From Onstottus_B arcticum (GTDB taxonomy: Bacteria > Acidobacteriota > Blastocatellia > UBA7656): a DNA stretch of 64,000 bases. The DNA lies in contig JBBPIE010000001.1 of NCBI GenBank assembly GCA_038040485.1, positions 1 through 64,000 of the forward strand, in the 5' to 3' direction. Each line of letters begins with the position of its first letter. Position 1 is the first letter of the stretch. Below the pieces are notes generated by a model. The model was not told the origin of the DNA, made no database searches, and saw nothing but the letters and a program-made list of their open reading frames with translations. Made by a program: the position numbers and the translations under genes. Below are positions 43,212 to 51,714 of this stretch, one piece after another.

Positions 43212-44069
43212 TTACGTCAAGAGTCCGTTGCATTCATAGCCCGCAGCCGCAGCACAACAGTTGTTAAGACAAGCTGAAGCTTCGGTATACGAGCAACTTT
43301 CCCCATGACCCGTGCAGTCCCATCCTCCGCCGGGACGGCAGGTCACGCCGCACGAGCACACACACGAAAAAGGGGGTTTTCTCAGAAGATTTGGGTTCGG
43401 GCGCAGACCTGAACGGGCGTTCCCAAAGAATCCGACGCGCAAGAAGCGCGCGTCGGATTCAGTCGAGGGGCGGGTCGAGTCTCTTATCACCCATTTGCTC
43501 CCGTCCTCAAGCTCAACCTGTGCCAGTTTCAGAGTGAATTCAGAGGAATCACCCACAAGCCATACCTTCTCCGAATCCCAATCTATAGGAGTTTCGGAGA
43601 ACGCCTTGACCCACCTGCTCGCGCTTACGAAGTATGCACCGTGAGGTGCGATATCCACTCCACTTGCCTTAAAGAAGTAGAGTGTCTTTGTCTCCAGTTT
43701 TTCAAAGAACAGGGTAAAAGATGTCACTCGCCGATCCGAGTGATTCACGAGTTTTACGTCTGGAAAAGATGTTACCTTGTCCGAAGGAGTGCTCAGACCT
43801 ACCAAATCTCGATACTCGGTATTTGAAAGCTCCTTCGAACTGGATTCTGTTATAGCTAGCGGCACCCCCTCCAGGTTCTCAAAAGGAATTGCCACGGATG
43901 TCGACCGCTTAACCCTTTCGATCAACCGCGCTTTCTTTTGACCTATTCCGGCCGCTGCCGGCGTCGAGCCGGAATCACTCTGTGCGGCTGCTGCCACCGA
44001 GAAGAAGACGAGACAAAGGAGCACTGATAATACAACTATCGTTCGGCTTCGATCCTTGAAATGGTCCAT
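43212..44069 (-). CDS. Secreted protein with Cys-rich C-terminal tail
   Basis: The start at 44069 is set by GGAGGAAACTC before the ATG (MDHFKDRS); 285 residues. A hydrophobic segment (TIVVLSVLLCLVFFSVAAAA) acts as signal peptide. A beta-rich region follows (residues ~70-225), with no named domain. The last 50 residues contain ten cysteines (for example CVCSCGVTC, CLNNCC), a probable disulfide or metal-binding tail. Function unknown. Confidence 0.7.
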   Translation of the reverse strand: MDHFKDRSRTIVVLSVLLCLVFFSVAAAAQSDSGSTPAAAGIGQKKARLIERVKRSTSVAIPFENLEGVPLAITESSSKELSNTEYRDLVGLSTPSDKVTSFPDVKLVNHSDRRVTSFTLFFEKLETKTLYFFKASGVDIAPHGAYFVSASRWVKAFSETPIDWDSEKVWLVGDSSEFTLKLAQVELEDGSKWVIRDSTRPSTESDARFLRVGFFGNARSGLRPNPNLLRKPPFSCVCSCGVTCRPGGGWDCTGHGESCSYTEASACLNNCCAAAAGYECNGLLT

Positions 44070-44256
44070 GAGTTTCCTCCTTACTAGCTGGATTTCTTTT
44101 TCACGCTGAACACACCGTGCGATCGCGGCGCCACCTCCGTAGCGACACAAACCACTCATTGAGTGTGCGTTGTATCATCCCTCCTAGATTCTCGTCAAGT
44201 ACCTTGGATCTAGTTTTCTTAATCCATCATCCAAGACCGCGAACGCCCTTATCTGT

Positions 44257-44979
44257 TCAATAACCCGCGAACTCTTCAGCGTGAATGCCGGCTTCGTTTA
44301 CGCCAGCTTCGGCGAGAGTCTTTCCAATAGCGGTCACCAATCCTTGCGGGCCCGCGACATAATAAACCGGAGTTGTCAGATCGTCTATGAATCGAGACAG
44401 CATCTCTGCGTTGATGTGGCCGGTCTCGCCGGTCCACGCCACTCTTGAACCGACTGCGGAAGTCATCGTCGGAATGAACCGATAATTCCGATTTGCTTTT
44501 TCCAGTTCTCCAAGTTCATCGAGAAAAGCCGCGTCCTCAGGACGCCGGTTGGAATAAAACAGATCAACCCTATGACCGAGACCTCGATGCGCGGCGTCGA
44601 GCGCGAGGCCGCGAAATGGGGTGATCCCGATGCCGCCGGTCAAAAACACAGCAGGCCGCGCAGGGTCATCGTGCAAAGTCATCCGGCCATAAGGCCCCTT
44701 CGCCTCGACTTCCGAACCGGGCGGCAGTGCCTTCAACACCCGCTTGAAAGCCGTGTCGCGCATCCGCGTCGCAATCATCAACTCTGTCTCGTGAGGAGCG
44801 CTGGCAATCGAAAACGTCCGGCCGTCACCTTCGGCATCCGTCTCCGGCGGATCGATCAACGTGAATCGCAAGAACTGACCGGCCTTGAACTGAAAGCCCT
44901 CGGGCTTCTCGAAGTAAAACGCGACGGTGCCTTCTGCTACTTCTTCAGCGCGAGTGAGTCTCACTTTGTGTGTGGCCAT
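44257..44979 (-). CDS. Ferredoxin-NADP reductase-like FAD/NAD-binding protein
   Basis: The start at 44979 (MATHKVRLTRAEEV) follows GAGGGACCTT; 240 residues. The FAD-binding segment includes AGQFLRFTL and GRTFSIASAP (RxxS type), followed by PYGRMTL, the NAD-binding GGIGITPFRGL, and YYVAGPQGLV. It lacks a [2Fe-2S] domain, so it is a stand-alone reductase unit of the FNR type and would transfer electrons between NAD(P)H and an unknown partner. Confidence 0.85.
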   Translation of the reverse strand: MATHKVRLTRAEEVAEGTVAFYFEKPEGFQFKAGQFLRFTLIDPPETDAEGDGRTFSIASAPHETELMIATRMRDTAFKRVLKALPPGSEVEAKGPYGRMTLHDDPARPAVFLTGGIGITPFRGLALDAAHRGLGHRVDLFYSNRRPEDAAFLDELGELEKANRNYRFIPTMTSAVGSRVAWTGETGHINAEMLSRFIDDLTTPVYYVAGPQGLVTAIGKTLAEAGVNEAGIHAEEFAGY

Positions 44980-45127
44980 AAGGTCCCTCGTCGGTGGAGT
45001 TGAACTGACGATCCAGCCTTTACTACGGGACGCCGGCTCGGGCGGATTGCCGGAATGCCGCGACCGCTGAATCCCTGGCGCGAGCAGAAGCGGCCTGCGT
45101 AGGTGTGGTGTGAGTGGTACGGCAGAC

Positions 45128-45198
45128 TCTCTGCGGTTAGCCGGCATCGAAACTGGTTAACCGCCAGTGGCGCCGAGACGCGGAGGCTTCGCAGAGAA
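45128..45198. repeat. Dispersed intergenic repeat (copy)
   Basis: TCTCTGCGGTTAG (45128-45140) and the reverse-orientation CCGAGACGCGGAGGCTTCGC region up to 45198 resemble the repeats at 2906 and 45763. It lies in the 326-bp gap between the divergent flavoprotein and molybdate-regulator genes. Confidence 0.55.
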
Positions 45199-45267
45199 TT
45201 GACGATAGTCACACGATTGCCTCGCAGACCGGAATCAACCAAACTCGTATAAATCCGCCGTATCGAC

Positions 45268-45296
45268 TTGACTAGTACCATCTGAAATCGTGTAGT
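45268..45296 (+). promoter_or_regulatory. Candidate promoter of Mop regulator/mod genes
   Basis: TTGACT (45268-45273) and TGTAGT (45291-45296) are spaced by 17 bp. The ATG is at 45306, implying a transcript with almost no leader. Confidence 0.45.
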
Positions 45297-45305
45297 CTGT
45301 CGGAC

Positions 45306-45710
45306 ATGGAAATGTTAAAGCCTCAGGAGGCGGCCAGGTTGATCGGTGTCAGCTACCCGACTCTGAAGAGCTGGATATACAAAGGCACCGTGCATTCGGT
45401 CTTGACTCCCGGCGGCCATCATCGAATCCCGCGAAGCGAAATCGACCGGCTGACCCAATCCACGAAGGCGCGTGTTACTCCGAAAGGCAAGCAGTCGCCG
45501 CTTGGGGCGATCAGCGGACGCAACAAGCTCCTGGGCACTGTGACCGAAGTGAAGTTCGAGGGGCTGCTTGCGCAAGTCACGATCAGCCTGGGCACTCAGT
45601 CGATTACTTCGATCATTACTCGCGATGCTTGCGAGGAGCTTGGCTTGAAGAAGGGCGCTCGAGCCTATGCGCTCATCAAGGCAACTGAAGTAATGGTTAT
45701 CAGGGGGTGA
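45306..45710 (+). CDS. MerR/excisionase-HTH + Mop molybdopterin-binding regulator
   Basis: The 134-residue protein has an excisionase-type HTH at residues ~4-50 (KPQEAARLIGVSYPTLKSWI, GGHHRIPRSEIDRL) and a Mop/TOBE domain at ~70-134 (SGRNKLLGTVTEVKFEGL, SITSIITRDACEELGLKKG) that binds molybdate or tungstate. It fits a single-Mop ModE-like regulator built on a different DNA-binding fold. It begins the locus with modA 106 bp downstream; control of modABC is inferred. Confidence 0.85.
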   Translation: MEMLKPQEAARLIGVSYPTLKSWIYKGTVHSVLTPGGHHRIPRSEIDRLTQSTKARVTPKGKQSPLGAISGRNKLLGTVTEVKFEGLLAQVTISLGTQSITSIITRDACEELGLKKGARAYALIKATEVMVIRG

Positions 45711-45762
45711 CGTCAATGTCTATGGCTGCGCGCTTCCGCGGTTAGTTAACGTCGAGATCCTG

Positions 45763-45805
45763 CTAACCGCAGAGTCGCCGAGACGCAAAGACATCCCGCA
45801 GAGAA
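45763..45805. repeat. Dispersed intergenic repeat (copy)
   Basis: CTAACCGCAGAGTCGCCGAG and ACGCAAAG...GCAGAGA match the family. The 8-bp arm GCGGTTAG at 45738-45745 pairs with CTAACCGC at 45763-45770. It fills the gap between the Mop regulator and modA. Confidence 0.6.
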
Positions 45806-45816
45806 GAGGTAATCGA

Positions 45817-46602
45817 ATGTCACTCAAACTCTATCGTTTCCTGCTCGTACCCGCAGCCGCCAGCTCGCTGCTCCTACTGCTGTCGTGCAGTGCAAGCAAG
45901 AACGCGGTGCTAACCGTCTCGGCTGCGTCCGACCTCACTCCTGCATTTCAGGAGCTGGGCAAACTCTTCGAGCAGCAGAACGGGACGAAAGTAGTTTTCA
46001 ACTTCGGCTCGACTGGCCAACTCACGCAGCAGATCGAACAAGGCGCGCCGGTTGATTTGTTTGCGGCGGCTAACGTTTCATTCATCGCCGGGCTTGAACA
46101 GAAAGGCCTGATCATTCCCGAAACGAAAGCGCTGTATGCGCAGGGTAGATTAACGATCTGGACTCGCAAGGACAGCTTGCTTCGGCTCGACCGAGTTGAA
46201 GATCTGGCCGGACCGGAAGTAAAACGCGTAGCAATCGCAAACCCCGAACACGCGCCGTACGGTATGGCCGCCCGCGAAGCGCTTAAACGCGCAGGAGTCT
46301 GGGAAGCCGTGTCGCCGAAACTTGTCTTCGGCGAGAACATAAGTCAGACGTTCCAGTTCGCCGAGAGCGGCAATGTGGACGCGGCGATCGTTGCTTTGTC
46401 GCTGAGCATCAACAGCGACGGACTTTGGAAATTGATTCCGCCCGAGTTGCACGATCCGCTCAATCAAACCCTAGCCGTAATCAAAGGCGCGAAGAATGAA
46501 GCGGCCGCCCGCAAGTTCGCGGAGTTCATCAACGCGCCCGAAGGCCGCAGGGTCATGCGCCGTTACGGCTTCGTGCTGCCGGGCGAGGAGGCCGCGCCGT
46601 GA
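45817..46602 (+). CDS. modA: Molybdate ABC transporter substrate-binding lipoprotein
   Basis: The 261-residue protein has a lipobox (LLSC, Cys24) and a periplasmic binding fold with ModA motifs (LTVSAASDLTPAFQELG, NFGSTGQLTQQIEQGAPVDL, VAIANPEHAPYG). It binds molybdate or tungstate outside the membrane and delivers it to ModB. It overlaps modB by four bases (GTGA). Confidence 0.93.
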   Translation: MSLKLYRFLLVPAAASSLLLLLSCSASKNAVLTVSAASDLTPAFQELGKLFEQQNGTKVVFNFGSTGQLTQQIEQGAPVDLFAAANVSFIAGLEQKGLIIPETKALYAQGRLTIWTRKDSLLRLDRVEDLAGPEVKRVAIANPEHAPYGMAAREALKRAGVWEAVSPKLVFGENISQTFQFAESGNVDAAIVALSLSINSDGLWKLIPPELHDPLNQTLAVIKGAKNEAAARKFAEFINAPEGRRVMRRYGFVLPGEEAAP

Positions 46603-47267
46603 ACTGGCACGCGGTTACGCTTTCATTGCAGGTGACGGCAGTCGCGACTCTGCTGTTGTTCGTGATCGGCCTGGCATTGGCCTACTTGCTGGCTCGCCGC
46701 CGAGTGCCGGGCCGAATCGTCCTCGAAACGCTGATTAACCTTCCGCTTGTGCTGCCTCCAAGCGTGATCGGTTACTACTTGCTGCTTGGGATTGGCAGCG
46801 GCAGCCCGCTTGTTGAATGGTTTGATATCAGGCTGGTGTTCACGTGGAAGGCGGCGGTCATAGCCTCGACGGTTGTGGGCCTGCCGCTGATGGTTCAAGC
46901 GGCGCGAGCAGCGATCGCCAGTGTGGATCCGGCGCTGGAACAAGCCGCGCGAACGCTCGGTTCTTCGGAGCTTGAGATCCTTTGGAGAGTGACTCTGCCG
47001 CTGGCTCGTCGTGGCATCGTTGCTGGATTGATACTCGGGTCGGCTCGCGCGCTCGGCGAGTTCGGCGCGACGTTGATGGTTGCCGGCAACATTCCCGGCC
47101 AGACTCAAACTCTGCCGCTCGCTATCTACGATGCGGTTCAGGGCAGGCAGTACGATCTCGCCGGACAGATGGTGTTGATCATGACCGCGCTGGGTTTTGC
47201 GGGCCTCTGGTGGGCAAGACGCCTGGAACAAAACTCGGGCCGGCGACGCTCCCGAATTGCTGCTTAG
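46599..47267 (+). CDS. modB: Molybdate ABC transporter permease
   Basis: The GTG start overlaps the modA stop by four bases; 222 residues. About five membrane segments (for example VTAVATLLLFVIGLALAYLL) and the EAA loop AARTLGSSELEILWRVTLPL are those of the ModB permease. It forms the channel with ModC. Confidence 0.93.
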   Translation: MNWHAVTLSLQVTAVATLLLFVIGLALAYLLARRRVPGRIVLETLINLPLVLPPSVIGYYLLLGIGSGSPLVEWFDIRLVFTWKAAVIASTVVGLPLMVQAARAAIASVDPALEQAARTLGSSELEILWRVTLPLARRGIVAGLILGSARALGEFGATLMVAGNIPGQTQTLPLAIYDAVQGRQYDLAGQMVLIMTALGFAGLWWARRLEQNSGRRRSRIAA

Positions 47268-47275
47268 ACCTCCCG

Positions 47276-48367
47276 ATGCTATCCCCAAGACTCACCGTCA
47301 ACATAAAGAGGCGCCTTGGTGCGTTCGACCTGAATATCGAGTTCAGCGCGGGCAGCGAGATCCTCGTTCTGTTTGGTCCGTCGGGCGCGGGCAAGACTCA
47401 AACGCTCAATGCTATCGCCGGGCTTTCGAAGCCTGACTCGGGAGAGATCACACTCGACGGCGAGGCATTCTTTCGCAAGAAACCGGACGCCGCTTCCACC
47501 GACGTCCCTGCGCGTGTGCGGCGCGTTGGCTACGTCTTTCAACAGTACGCGTTGTTCCCACACTTGACCGCGCTCCAGAACGTCGCTTATTCGCTTTGGC
47601 GCAAGCCGGATGCTCGTTCTCGTGCGCTGGCGCTGCTCGAACGAATGCGTTTGAGCGATCACGCCAACCGGTATCCGGATGAGATGTCGGGTGGACAGCA
47701 GCAGCGAGTTGCAATCGCGCGGGCGCTGGCCGCCGAACCTCGAGTGCTTCTTCTGGACGAGCCGTTCTCCGCGCTTGACGCCACAATTCGCGAGCGGCTT
47801 CACGAAGACTTGCGCTCAGTGCAAGCCGAGTCGGAACTGGTTGTGCTTTACGTGACCCACAATTTGGACGACGCGCTTTCGGTTGGGCACCGGCTTGCGG
47901 TGGTGTTAAATGGGCGCGTCGAACAGATCGGATCGGTCGCGGACGTCTACCTTCGGCCCGCGAGCAGTGCAGCGATGGAAGTGCTGGGAATCTCAAACCG
48001 GCTCGCGGCCTCGGTTCAGCAGATCAATTCCGACGAGATGGTTCTGAGCTGGGACGGCCTGAGCCTGCGTGCCTTGCCGTTCCCGATCCCGGCGGGCGCG
48101 TCGCTGCTTGCTTATCTGCTTCCCGACCAAATCAAGCTGCAAGAACCAGGCGATCAGTCATCGCCCAGCGGCCACAATCAATTTCGCGGCCGAATCACCA
48201 GCGCTCAATTTGGCCGAAGCTTTCGCGTAGTGAAAGTCGCGTTGCCCAACGGCCGCATTATCGAAGCACATCTCCCGCTTTCGAGCCCGCAGACCTCCCT
48301 CGAAGCCTTAGCTGAAGTAGACGTTGAAATCCCGCGGCAGGCAATCGTTGTTGTTCGTCCAGCGTAG
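47276..48367 (+). CDS. modC: Molybdate ABC transporter ATP-binding protein
   Basis: The ATG at 47276 (MLSPRLTVNIKRR) gives 363 residues, 8 bp after the modB stop. Walker A is GPSGAGKTQTLNAIAGL, the signature MSGGQQQRVAIARAL, Walker B VLLLDEPFSALDA and the switch His in VTHNLDDAL. The C-terminal ~130 residues form a Mop-type TOBE domain. It energises ModB. Confidence 0.95.
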   Translation: MLSPRLTVNIKRRLGAFDLNIEFSAGSEILVLFGPSGAGKTQTLNAIAGLSKPDSGEITLDGEAFFRKKPDAASTDVPARVRRVGYVFQQYALFPHLTALQNVAYSLWRKPDARSRALALLERMRLSDHANRYPDEMSGGQQQRVAIARALAAEPRVLLLDEPFSALDATIRERLHEDLRSVQAESELVVLYVTHNLDDALSVGHRLAVVLNGRVEQIGSVADVYLRPASSAAMEVLGISNRLAASVQQINSDEMVLSWDGLSLRALPFPIPAGASLLAYLLPDQIKLQEPGDQSSPSGHNQFRGRITSAQFGRSFRVVKVALPNGRIIEAHLPLSSPQTSLEALAEVDVEIPRQAIVVVRPA

Positions 48368-48524
48368 AAGAACGAAGCTCTCCACGAATAACGCGAATCA
48401 TCGCTAAGCATTCCTTAGTGCAGCTTTGTGTGTTTGTGTCTTCATGGCGACTCTTCATTCTTCAGCAGCTTGTTAAACGGTTTTGAGTTGTCGTTCACGC
48501 GGCCCTAATGGAGAATTGTTTCGA

Positions 48525-49718
48525 ATGACAGTCAACGGTTCTGGTATTCGCGGCAACGCAGCGCGCGCGTTTTTGATCCTCGCAATCCTGGCCTCGCTCG
48601 GGCTTGCTTGCGGCGGGCGCGCGGCCGGCCCCGAGCAGCGCTATCCGATAAAAGGCAAAGTGGTGAACGTTGACAAGCGCGGGGCGGCAGTTACCGTAGC
48701 CCACGAAGCGATACCCGGATACATGGACGCGATGACCATGCCGTTCAAGCTGAAAGACTCATTTTGGTTCGACGTGATCGTAGACGGAGACCGCCTGCAA
48801 GCGACACTTGTTGTTTCAAGCACGCGTTCGTGGCTCGAAGAAGTTGTGGTCGTTCACGAAGCGGCAGACCCATCAGGCGCGGCGACTTCGCTCGAGCCAA
48901 AGTCCGGAGATGAAGTTCCCGACTTCGCTCTCATCAACCAGGACGGTAAGCGAATCACCCTTCGGCAGTATCGCGGCCGCGCGCTGTTGCTCACGTTTAT
49001 CTACACGCGCTGCCCGCTTCCCGACTACTGTCCGTTGATGACCGAGCACTTCGGCGACATTGAAAAGGCACTGGCTGCCGAGCCCGCGCTGTATGCGAAC
49101 ACTCATCTGCTCAGCATCACGGTTGACCCGGAATACGATACGCCGCAAGTCCTGCGGAAGTACGCGGAAAAAGAACTGACGGCCCACGCAGACCGCGGCC
49201 GGCAAGCATTCGCGCACTGGGAACTTGCGACGGGGAGCAAGGAACAAGTGAAGTCGGCCGCTACTTACTTTGGCATGCAGTACTGGCAGGAAGGCGATCA
49301 AATCATTCACTCGCTTCGCACTGCATTGATCGGGCCTGATGGAAAACTGATAAAGCTCTACCCGGGCAATGAATGGAAGCCGCAGGATATTCTCGGAGAG
49401 TTGCACGGAATTGCGGGCCTCAGTGAGAAGGCCGTTGAGACTCACAAATCCGCCGATACGAAACCGCCAGCGTCGGCGTCGGCGTCGCAGGAAAGAACGG
49501 AGCCTAATGTCTATCGCGGCATCGGCGTAGTCGAAGAGGTCAATAAGGAAGCGGCTACCGTGCAGATCAATCACGAAGACATCAAGGACTTGATGCCGGC
49601 GATGAGCATGCCGTTCAAAGTCAGAAGCGGTTCGCTATTGGGCACTCTCGCGGTTGGCGATCACGTGGAGTTTCGAGTGACCGGCGATTCGGTCATCATC
49701 TCAATCAAAAAGCGCTAG
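48525..49718 (+). CDS. CusF-SCO1-CusF copper-chaperone fusion lipoprotein
   Basis: The start at ATG 48525 (MTVNGSGIRGNA) gives 397 residues. Lipobox LGLAC with Cys29. The N-terminal domain (~38-112) contains GYMDAMTMPF, a CusF-like copper site. The SCO1/thioredoxin domain (~120-300) contains TRCPLPDYCP with Cys163 and Cys169 (CxxxxxC instead of the classical CxxxC) and a conserved His262 (IIHSLRTAL). A second CusF-like domain (~325-395) contains LMPAMSMPF. The protein should bind copper in the periplasm and may help assemble cytochrome oxidase or resist copper. No copper pump or oxidase gene lies next to it. Confidence 0.85.
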   Translation: MTVNGSGIRGNAARAFLILAILASLGLACGGRAAGPEQRYPIKGKVVNVDKRGAAVTVAHEAIPGYMDAMTMPFKLKDSFWFDVIVDGDRLQATLVVSSTRSWLEEVVVVHEAADPSGAATSLEPKSGDEVPDFALINQDGKRITLRQYRGRALLLTFIYTRCPLPDYCPLMTEHFGDIEKALAAEPALYANTHLLSITVDPEYDTPQVLRKYAEKELTAHADRGRQAFAHWELATGSKEQVKSAATYFGMQYWQEGDQIIHSLRTALIGPDGKLIKLYPGNEWKPQDILGELHGIAGLSEKAVETHKSADTKPPASASASQERTEPNVYRGIGVVEEVNKEAATVQINHEDIKDLMPAMSMPFKVRSGSLLGTLAVGDHVEFRVTGDSVIISIKKR

Positions 49719-49742
49719 TCGACCGCTCAACGTTTATCGCGA

Positions 49743-50681
49743 TCAAAACGCTTCGGCCGGCTGCTTCTTGCGTGGCGCCACGTTTGGCTTCAAGCCCTCG
49801 ATGAAATCTCGATCCTTGGTTCCCGCGTGGCAAACCATGCACGACTGCTGACCACGCTCCTCGAGGTCGGACACCAGCGCATAGGTCAGCCCGCGGTCGG
49901 TCCACGTGATGACTTTCAAGCCGTCGAGGCTGTCGCAATGAAACGTGATGCCCCGCGACTGGATTCCCTCGCCGCCCGCAGCCGTCGCTACGGTGTCGCT
50001 CGTGACAACCAAACTGATCGGCTGCTTGCTCATCTGATAAGCAACATACGCCGCGTAGTCATTCTTGAAGCCGACCAATCGCGCGCCTTCGAGGCGATAC
50101 AGCTTCTCCTGGCCGGACGATTCCTGGTAGGTCGGAAGCTCCACTTTGAAGGGAACCTTCCCTGCGAACCATCCGGATATCGCTTCGGGTGAGGCGGATG
50201 CGATCTCGACCGGAAGCTGTCCTCGCAAGTGTCTGACGTGAGTGTCAACAGCCATCAAGGCAAATTCCGAGGGTGGATTGATCTTCCGTTCGCGCTGTCC
50301 TGCATACCACACGCCAACGGCAAGGACAAAAGCAACCGCAACCATCACTGCGGCAACCTGGCGGCGCGCACTCAGGTGAAACGTTTCGTGCGTCGCGCGG
50401 TGGATCGATTTCTGAACGCGCCGGCGCAGTTCAGTGGGCGCCGAGTGAGGAGGCCGAGCACGATCGAGAATCGCTTCCGCGCTCATTCGAAGCTCGGCCG
50501 GCGCGAGATAAAGCGGACGCGACTGGCGAACCGCTTCAAGAAAGCTCCGCTCGCTCGCAACCAGATCAGCGCACGCCTTGCAGGATTTCAAGTGCTCTTC
50601 AACTCCCGAAAGCTCGCCGTTGCGAAGCTCGTCATCGAGATAAAAAGCCATCCTCGTTCTAATGTCGTCACATTGATTCAT
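49743..50681 (-). CDS. Anti-sigma factor (zinc finger) with a C-terminal CxxCH motif
   Basis: The start at 50681 overlaps the sigma gene stop by four bases (ATGA); 312 residues. The zinc-binding ZAS/zf-HC2 motif is HLKSCKAC, followed by a TM at ~115-135 (QVAAVMVAVAFVLAVGVWYA). The periplasmic domain ends with CMVCHAG (281-287), which is a c-type heme-binding motif. This suggests that heme or its oxidation state could modulate the sigma factor. Partner is the ECF sigma directly upstream. Confidence 0.85.
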   Translation of the reverse strand: MNQCDDIRTRMAFYLDDELRNGELSGVEEHLKSCKACADLVASERSFLEAVRQSRPLYLAPAELRMSAEAILDRARPPHSAPTELRRRVQKSIHRATHETFHLSARRQVAAVMVAVAFVLAVGVWYAGQRERKINPPSEFALMAVDTHVRHLRGQLPVEIASASPEAISGWFAGKVPFKVELPTYQESSGQEKLYRLEGARLVGFKNDYAAYVAYQMSKQPISLVVTSDTVATAAGGEGIQSRGITFHCDSLDGLKVITWTDRGLTYALVSDLEERGQQSCMVCHAGTKDRDFIEGLKPNVAPRKKQPAEAF

Positions 50682-51265
50682 GCTTCTTTTGCCCGAGCCG
50701 ATCTGCCGGCGTCCGCGCGCCATCCCACGAGCAACAACCGCAGCCGCTCTCTTGCCCGTCCCAACCGGCTCATAACCGTTCCAGCCGGGCACCCGACTAT
50801 TCCGGCGATCTGCTGATAGCTAAAGCCCTCGAGATCGCGAAGCACGACCACTTCGCGATAGCGGTGCGGAAGCGCGTCGATCGCTGCGCGCACGTCCTCA
50901 CGCTTGAGCTTGCTGATAAACGCGACGTGCGGATCGTTTGTCACGCTCGAGAACCACTCGCTGCTCGCTTCGTCCTCCGCGTCCAGCTCAACGAATCTCG
51001 GCCCGCTCCGCGAGTGGCGTAGCTGGTTGAGCCAAACGTTCCGCATGATCGCAAACAGCCAGCTCTTCAAATTGCTGTCGGGCATCAACTGCCCAAAAGC
51101 GCGAACGGCTCGCAGGTAAGTCTCTTGCACGAGGTCCTGGGCTTCGGCTGGGTCGCGGGTCAGCGTCATAGCGAAGCCGTACAGCGCATCGATATGATCG
51201 AGCGCCGCATCCTTGAAATCATTCTTGACGCTTTTGCCGCTTTCGCCGCCGCTCATGCTTCGCAT
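50678..51265 (-). CDS. ECF RNA polymerase sigma factor
   Basis: The 195-residue protein has sigma region 2 (DHIDALYGFAMTLTRDPAEA, DLVQETYLRAVRAF, LKSWLFAIMRNVWLNQLR) and region 4 (AIDALPHRYREVVVLRDLEG, YQQIAGIVGCPAGTVMSRLGR). It is co-transcribed and overlapping with its anti-sigma factor. It probably controls extracytoplasmic genes, possibly the divergent cytochrome. The start is ATG 51265 or 51256. Confidence 0.92.
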   Translation of the reverse strand: MRSMSGGESGKSVKNDFKDAALDHIDALYGFAMTLTRDPAEAQDLVQETYLRAVRAFGQLMPDSNLKSWLFAIMRNVWLNQLRHSRSGPRFVELDAEDEASSEWFSSVTNDPHVAFISKLKREDVRAAIDALPHRYREVVVLRDLEGFSYQQIAGIVGCPAGTVMSRLGRARERLRLLLVGWRADAGRSARAKEA

Positions 51266-51336
51266 GCTTGCTGTCTCGTCTGCTGCCTCGGGCCGCCGCT
51301 TAGAATAACACGCCGCCCGCCAGATTATTCCACTCT

Positions 51337-51538
51337 CTGGTGGCGTGTAACTGACATTTCGCGAGTGAAGGTGTGGTATCCGTGCAAATCCGTCGGATCA
51401 GTGTCATCCGTGGTCTATAAGGGACTAGCAAAGCGATTTCTCCGAGAGCATAGACCGCGGATTGAACGGATTTGACGGATTTGGCACGGGTTTCTTGTCA
51501 ATTTGATCGCTAGCGAAATGGCTGATACAAGTCACTGG
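51337..51538. mobile_element. MITE-like fold-back element, copy 2
   Basis: The 29-bp terminal arms at 51337-51365 and 51510-51538 match copy 1 (TGGCGTGTAACTGACATTTC; CTAGCGAAATGGCTGATACA). The interior also folds back. It fills the divergent gap between the ECF sigma gene and the cytochrome gene, so it may alter promoter spacing. Confidence 0.75.
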
Positions 51539-51714
51539 AAATTCTTTCGCGCTACACGGAATAAAGGGCAGCGTCGCGTGTTATTCCTTTTGAAGCCACT
51601 CGCGTTCGCCATGCTCGGTCATAGAGCGGACCGCGCGGATTCCCTGAGTATCAGATTTCTCGCTGATTGCTTCAATGGCTAGCGCTGCATCGTCGGTGTA
51701 ACGGAGGACAAATA

